64,000 nt of DNA from Bacteroides sp. M10 (GTDB lineage Bacteria > Bacteroidota > Bacteroidia > Bacteroidales > Bacteroidaceae): the NCBI RefSeq assembly GCF_014334015.1, contig NZ_CP060488.1, forward strand, positions 6,096,501-6,160,500. Direction: 5' to 3'. The position numbers and the translations under genes are program-made. Below the pieces are notes generated by a model. The model was not told where the DNA came from, did no database searches, and saw only the letters and a program-made list of their open reading frames with translations. Of this stretch, positions 62,901 to 64,000 are shown in pieces. Positions within the stretch are counted from its first letter, which is position 1. Every line of letters begins with the position of its first letter.

Positions 62901-64000
62901 TGAGGGAGGAAATATCGAAGTGTTATTGAAAACCGGTCACAACGATGCCTACCGGGGTGCTTTGAAAGATTATTTCGAGATAGATATCACCGATAACGGG
63001 ATCGGTATTGACAAAAACAAAATAGAACAAATATTCGAGCGTTTCTATCAGATTGACAACGACATGACACAATCTAATTTCGGTACAGGAATCGGACTGC
63101 ATCTTTCACGGTCGTTAGTGGAACTGCACCACGGCATCATCAAAGCAGAAAACCGCGAAGACGGACAAGGAACCCGTTTCATCATCCGCCTGCCGTTAGG
63201 TAGTAATCACTTGAAAGCAGAGGAACTGGAAAATCCTGAAGAAATCGGAAGCGAACCAACCATCTCCCAACTTCCCAAAGATTCGATCTATGAAACGGAA
63301 GAAGAAAACAAAACCAATGAGTACAGGAAACCCAAAGCAAAAACACGTTATCGCGTCTTAATCGTAGAAGATGATGAAGAAATACGCCGCTACATACGTA
63401 GCGAACTGGATAGTGATTTCCGTATCTATGAATGTACAAATGGACGGGAAGGACTGGAAACCATTTTGAAGGAGAAACCCGATCTCGTCATCAGTGATGT
63501 TATGATGCCCGAAATGGATGGGATCACTCTCTGCCGGAAAATAAAACAGAATATCAATATCAATCATATACCTATTATATTATTAACCGCCAAATCGAAA
63601 GCCGAAGACCAAATCGAAGGGCTTGAAATTGGAGCAGATGCTTATATCGTAAAACCATTCAACACTGAATTATTACGAACTACTATCAGTAATCTGATAG
63701 CCAATCGGGAAAGACTGCGCGGCAAACTGGTAGGTGAACAACAAGTAGAAGAAAAAATAACAAAGATAGAAATGAAGTCCAATGATGAGATCTTGATGAG
63801 TAAAGTAATGAGAACCATCAATGACCATCTCGCCGATCCTGCCCTTAATGTAGAGATGCTGGCAGCCAACGTTGGAATGAGCCGCGTACATATGCACCGC
63901 AAATTAAAGGAGTTGACTAATCAGTCAGCACGAGATTTCATTCGTTCTATCAGACTGAAACAAGCTGCCAATCTGCTACGTGAAAAGAATCTAAGCGTTT
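59974..64000 (+). CDS. Hybrid two-component system regulator of the xylan locus (3' end outside the window)
   Basis: 1342 codons are open from the ATG at 59974 to the window edge. A leader (about 1-30) precedes Reg_prop propeller repeats (WIATENGLNKFDG, WIGTDNDGLYA), a Y_Y_Y domain (about 710-795) and a membrane helix (about 803-825). HisKA has His853 (NISHEIRTPMT); HATPase_c and a receiver with Asp1175 (SDVMMPEMDG) follow. The AraC-type HTH is cut within its second half, so roughly 40 residues are missing. It is divergent from susC and should sense xylo-oligosaccharides and activate both xylan units. Confidence 0.96.
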   Translation, partial: MSMKAQILFLFSIYCFLIGSTPVMKAQTGKFYSTDKELSNSLINAVYQDRKGFIWIATENGLNKFDGTRFSIYRHNATDSTSLKNNYVRTLFEDSRGNFWIGCINGLQRYDRATDNFHELFISRKDGRKNPHITSIIERRNGDLWIATSGQGAISLKKNNNPASFHIETELTDRIGSNYLNVIFEDSRQNLWIATEEKGLYRYSPESKELKSYKAPYHIAGDDVSAICEDAHGQIFVGTLTKGLFRLSSRQEGNFEPVLYQNRMNLNIRTLIIDTRGKLIIGTDGEGVKEYQPQQDIIVDSEINAGPFDFSKSKVHSLIEDKDHNLWLGIFQKGLILVPGISNKFDYYGYKSIHNNTIGSSCVMAIHTDEQATIWIGTDNDGLYAINDQGKQLRHYTHQAGNPQSVPGTILCLYEDSNQELWLGSYFDGLARMNKQTGTCQDATSLLQGNLNAGKPKVSCIIEDKNKNLWVGTYGSGLYKINLPTQHVTYYESTRNENDDWSINRLPNDWISYLLEDKEGMIWIGTYKGLAVLNPQTDNFINYKKQNNLLPGYVVYSLLESSNGEIWAGTSEGLVCLNKDRLTPVLFTTADGLPSDIICSLAEDEKKNIWISTHQGISKLNPPEKKFINYYAGDGLQGNEFTRTAVFKDKRGKIFFGGTNGVTAFYPEDITEIKKEMNVLITGFHVANRPVKKGDKSGNNVITDTAVMDTEQFTLAYNENTFSIDFSVLEFSNPDRISYQYKIKELGDEWISTQPGTNRVTYSSLKPGKYTFSVQARDHNNFSNIRTVTIAITPPWYQTWWAKVIWGCLGALLIYALTMYILSRIRHRQEVMRQKHMEQINEAKLQFFINISHEIRTPMTLIISPLEKLLAEHSEKQPVYLMIYRNAQRILRLINQLMDIRKLDKGQMHLKFRETDIVGFINDLMQTFNYQAQKKNITFTFEKELEGADSLKVWIDLNNFDKVLMNVLSNAFKYTHEGGNIEVLLKTGHNDAYRGALKDYFEIDITDNGIGIDKNKIEQIFERFYQIDNDMTQSNFGTGIGLHLSRSLVELHHGIIKAENREDGQGTRFIIRLPLGSNHLKAEELENPEEIGSEPTISQLPKDSIYETEEENKTNEYRKPKAKTRYRVLIVEDDEEIRRYIRSELDSDFRIYECTNGREGLETILKEKPDLVISDVMMPEMDGITLCRKIKQNININHIPIILLTAKSKAEDQIEGLEIGADAYIVKPFNTELLRTTISNLIANRERLRGKLVGEQQVEEKITKIEMKSNDEILMSKVMRTINDHLADPALNVEMLAANVGMSRVHMHRKLKELTNQSARDFIRSIRLKQAANLLREKNLSV

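Overview
The window looks like chromosomal DNA of a human-gut Bacteroides, most likely the B. ovatus / B. xylanisolvens group. The evidence is three SusC/SusD-based nutrient loci, two one-protein hybrid two-component systems (HTCS), SPI/SPII-exported glycoside hydrolases, and Bacteroides-type -7 boxes (TAnnTTTG) in front of nearly every transcription unit. The right-hand locus matches, from memory, the small xylan locus (PUL-XylS) of B. ovatus. No rRNA, tRNA, CRISPR array, insertion sequence or prophage was seen.

Layout. (1) 1-18 kb, all minus strand: a host-glycan locus in two transcription units. One is susC-susD-GH16-surface protein (17969 to 9462). The other is sulfatase-GH20-GH2-GH29 (9230 to 232). 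Together they suit sulfated and fucosylated poly-LacNAc (mucin O-glycan or keratan type): endo-cleavage by GH16, then desulfation, defucosylation, and removal of Gal and GlcNAc. (2) 18-30 kb: a hybrid PAS kinase; a MurU-like nucleotidyltransferase translationally coupled to an AmgK-like kinase fused to a RapZ C-terminal domain; a divergent HTCS; and a gpmA-class I aldolase-transaldolase group. (3) 30-39 kb: ECF sigma factor, FecR-like anti-sigma factor, STN-containing SusC, SusD and a large metzincin, probably for protein or peptide capture. (4) 39-43 kb: a decayed stub of an ABC ATPase gene, a PAS histidine kinase, and an intact tandem-ABC ATPase related to the stub. (5) 43-64 kb: the xylan locus, with GH67, GH43, GH10, a GPH symporter and an SGNH acetylesterase in one unit; a CBM-bearing GH10, a surface glycan-binding protein, SusD and SusC in the other; and a divergent HTCS that runs off the right end.

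Most notable regulatory observation: the two promoters of the xylan locus (in front of susC and in front of the acetylesterase) carry the same operator-like array. Each has three GTTACA boxes exactly 21 bp apart preceded by a degenerate fourth box, at the same distance (32-33 bp) from the -7 box. The two promoters of the host-glycan locus share a different TCCA-based array, again phased at 20-21 bp and equally spaced from their -7 boxes. These look like binding sites of the locus-specific regulators and divide each locus into two co-regulated operons.

Other points of interest are the AmgK-RapZ fusion, the third-position-biased divergence of the ABC stub, a GH10 whose barrel is interrupted by two carbohydrate-binding modules, and several long intergenic hairpins.
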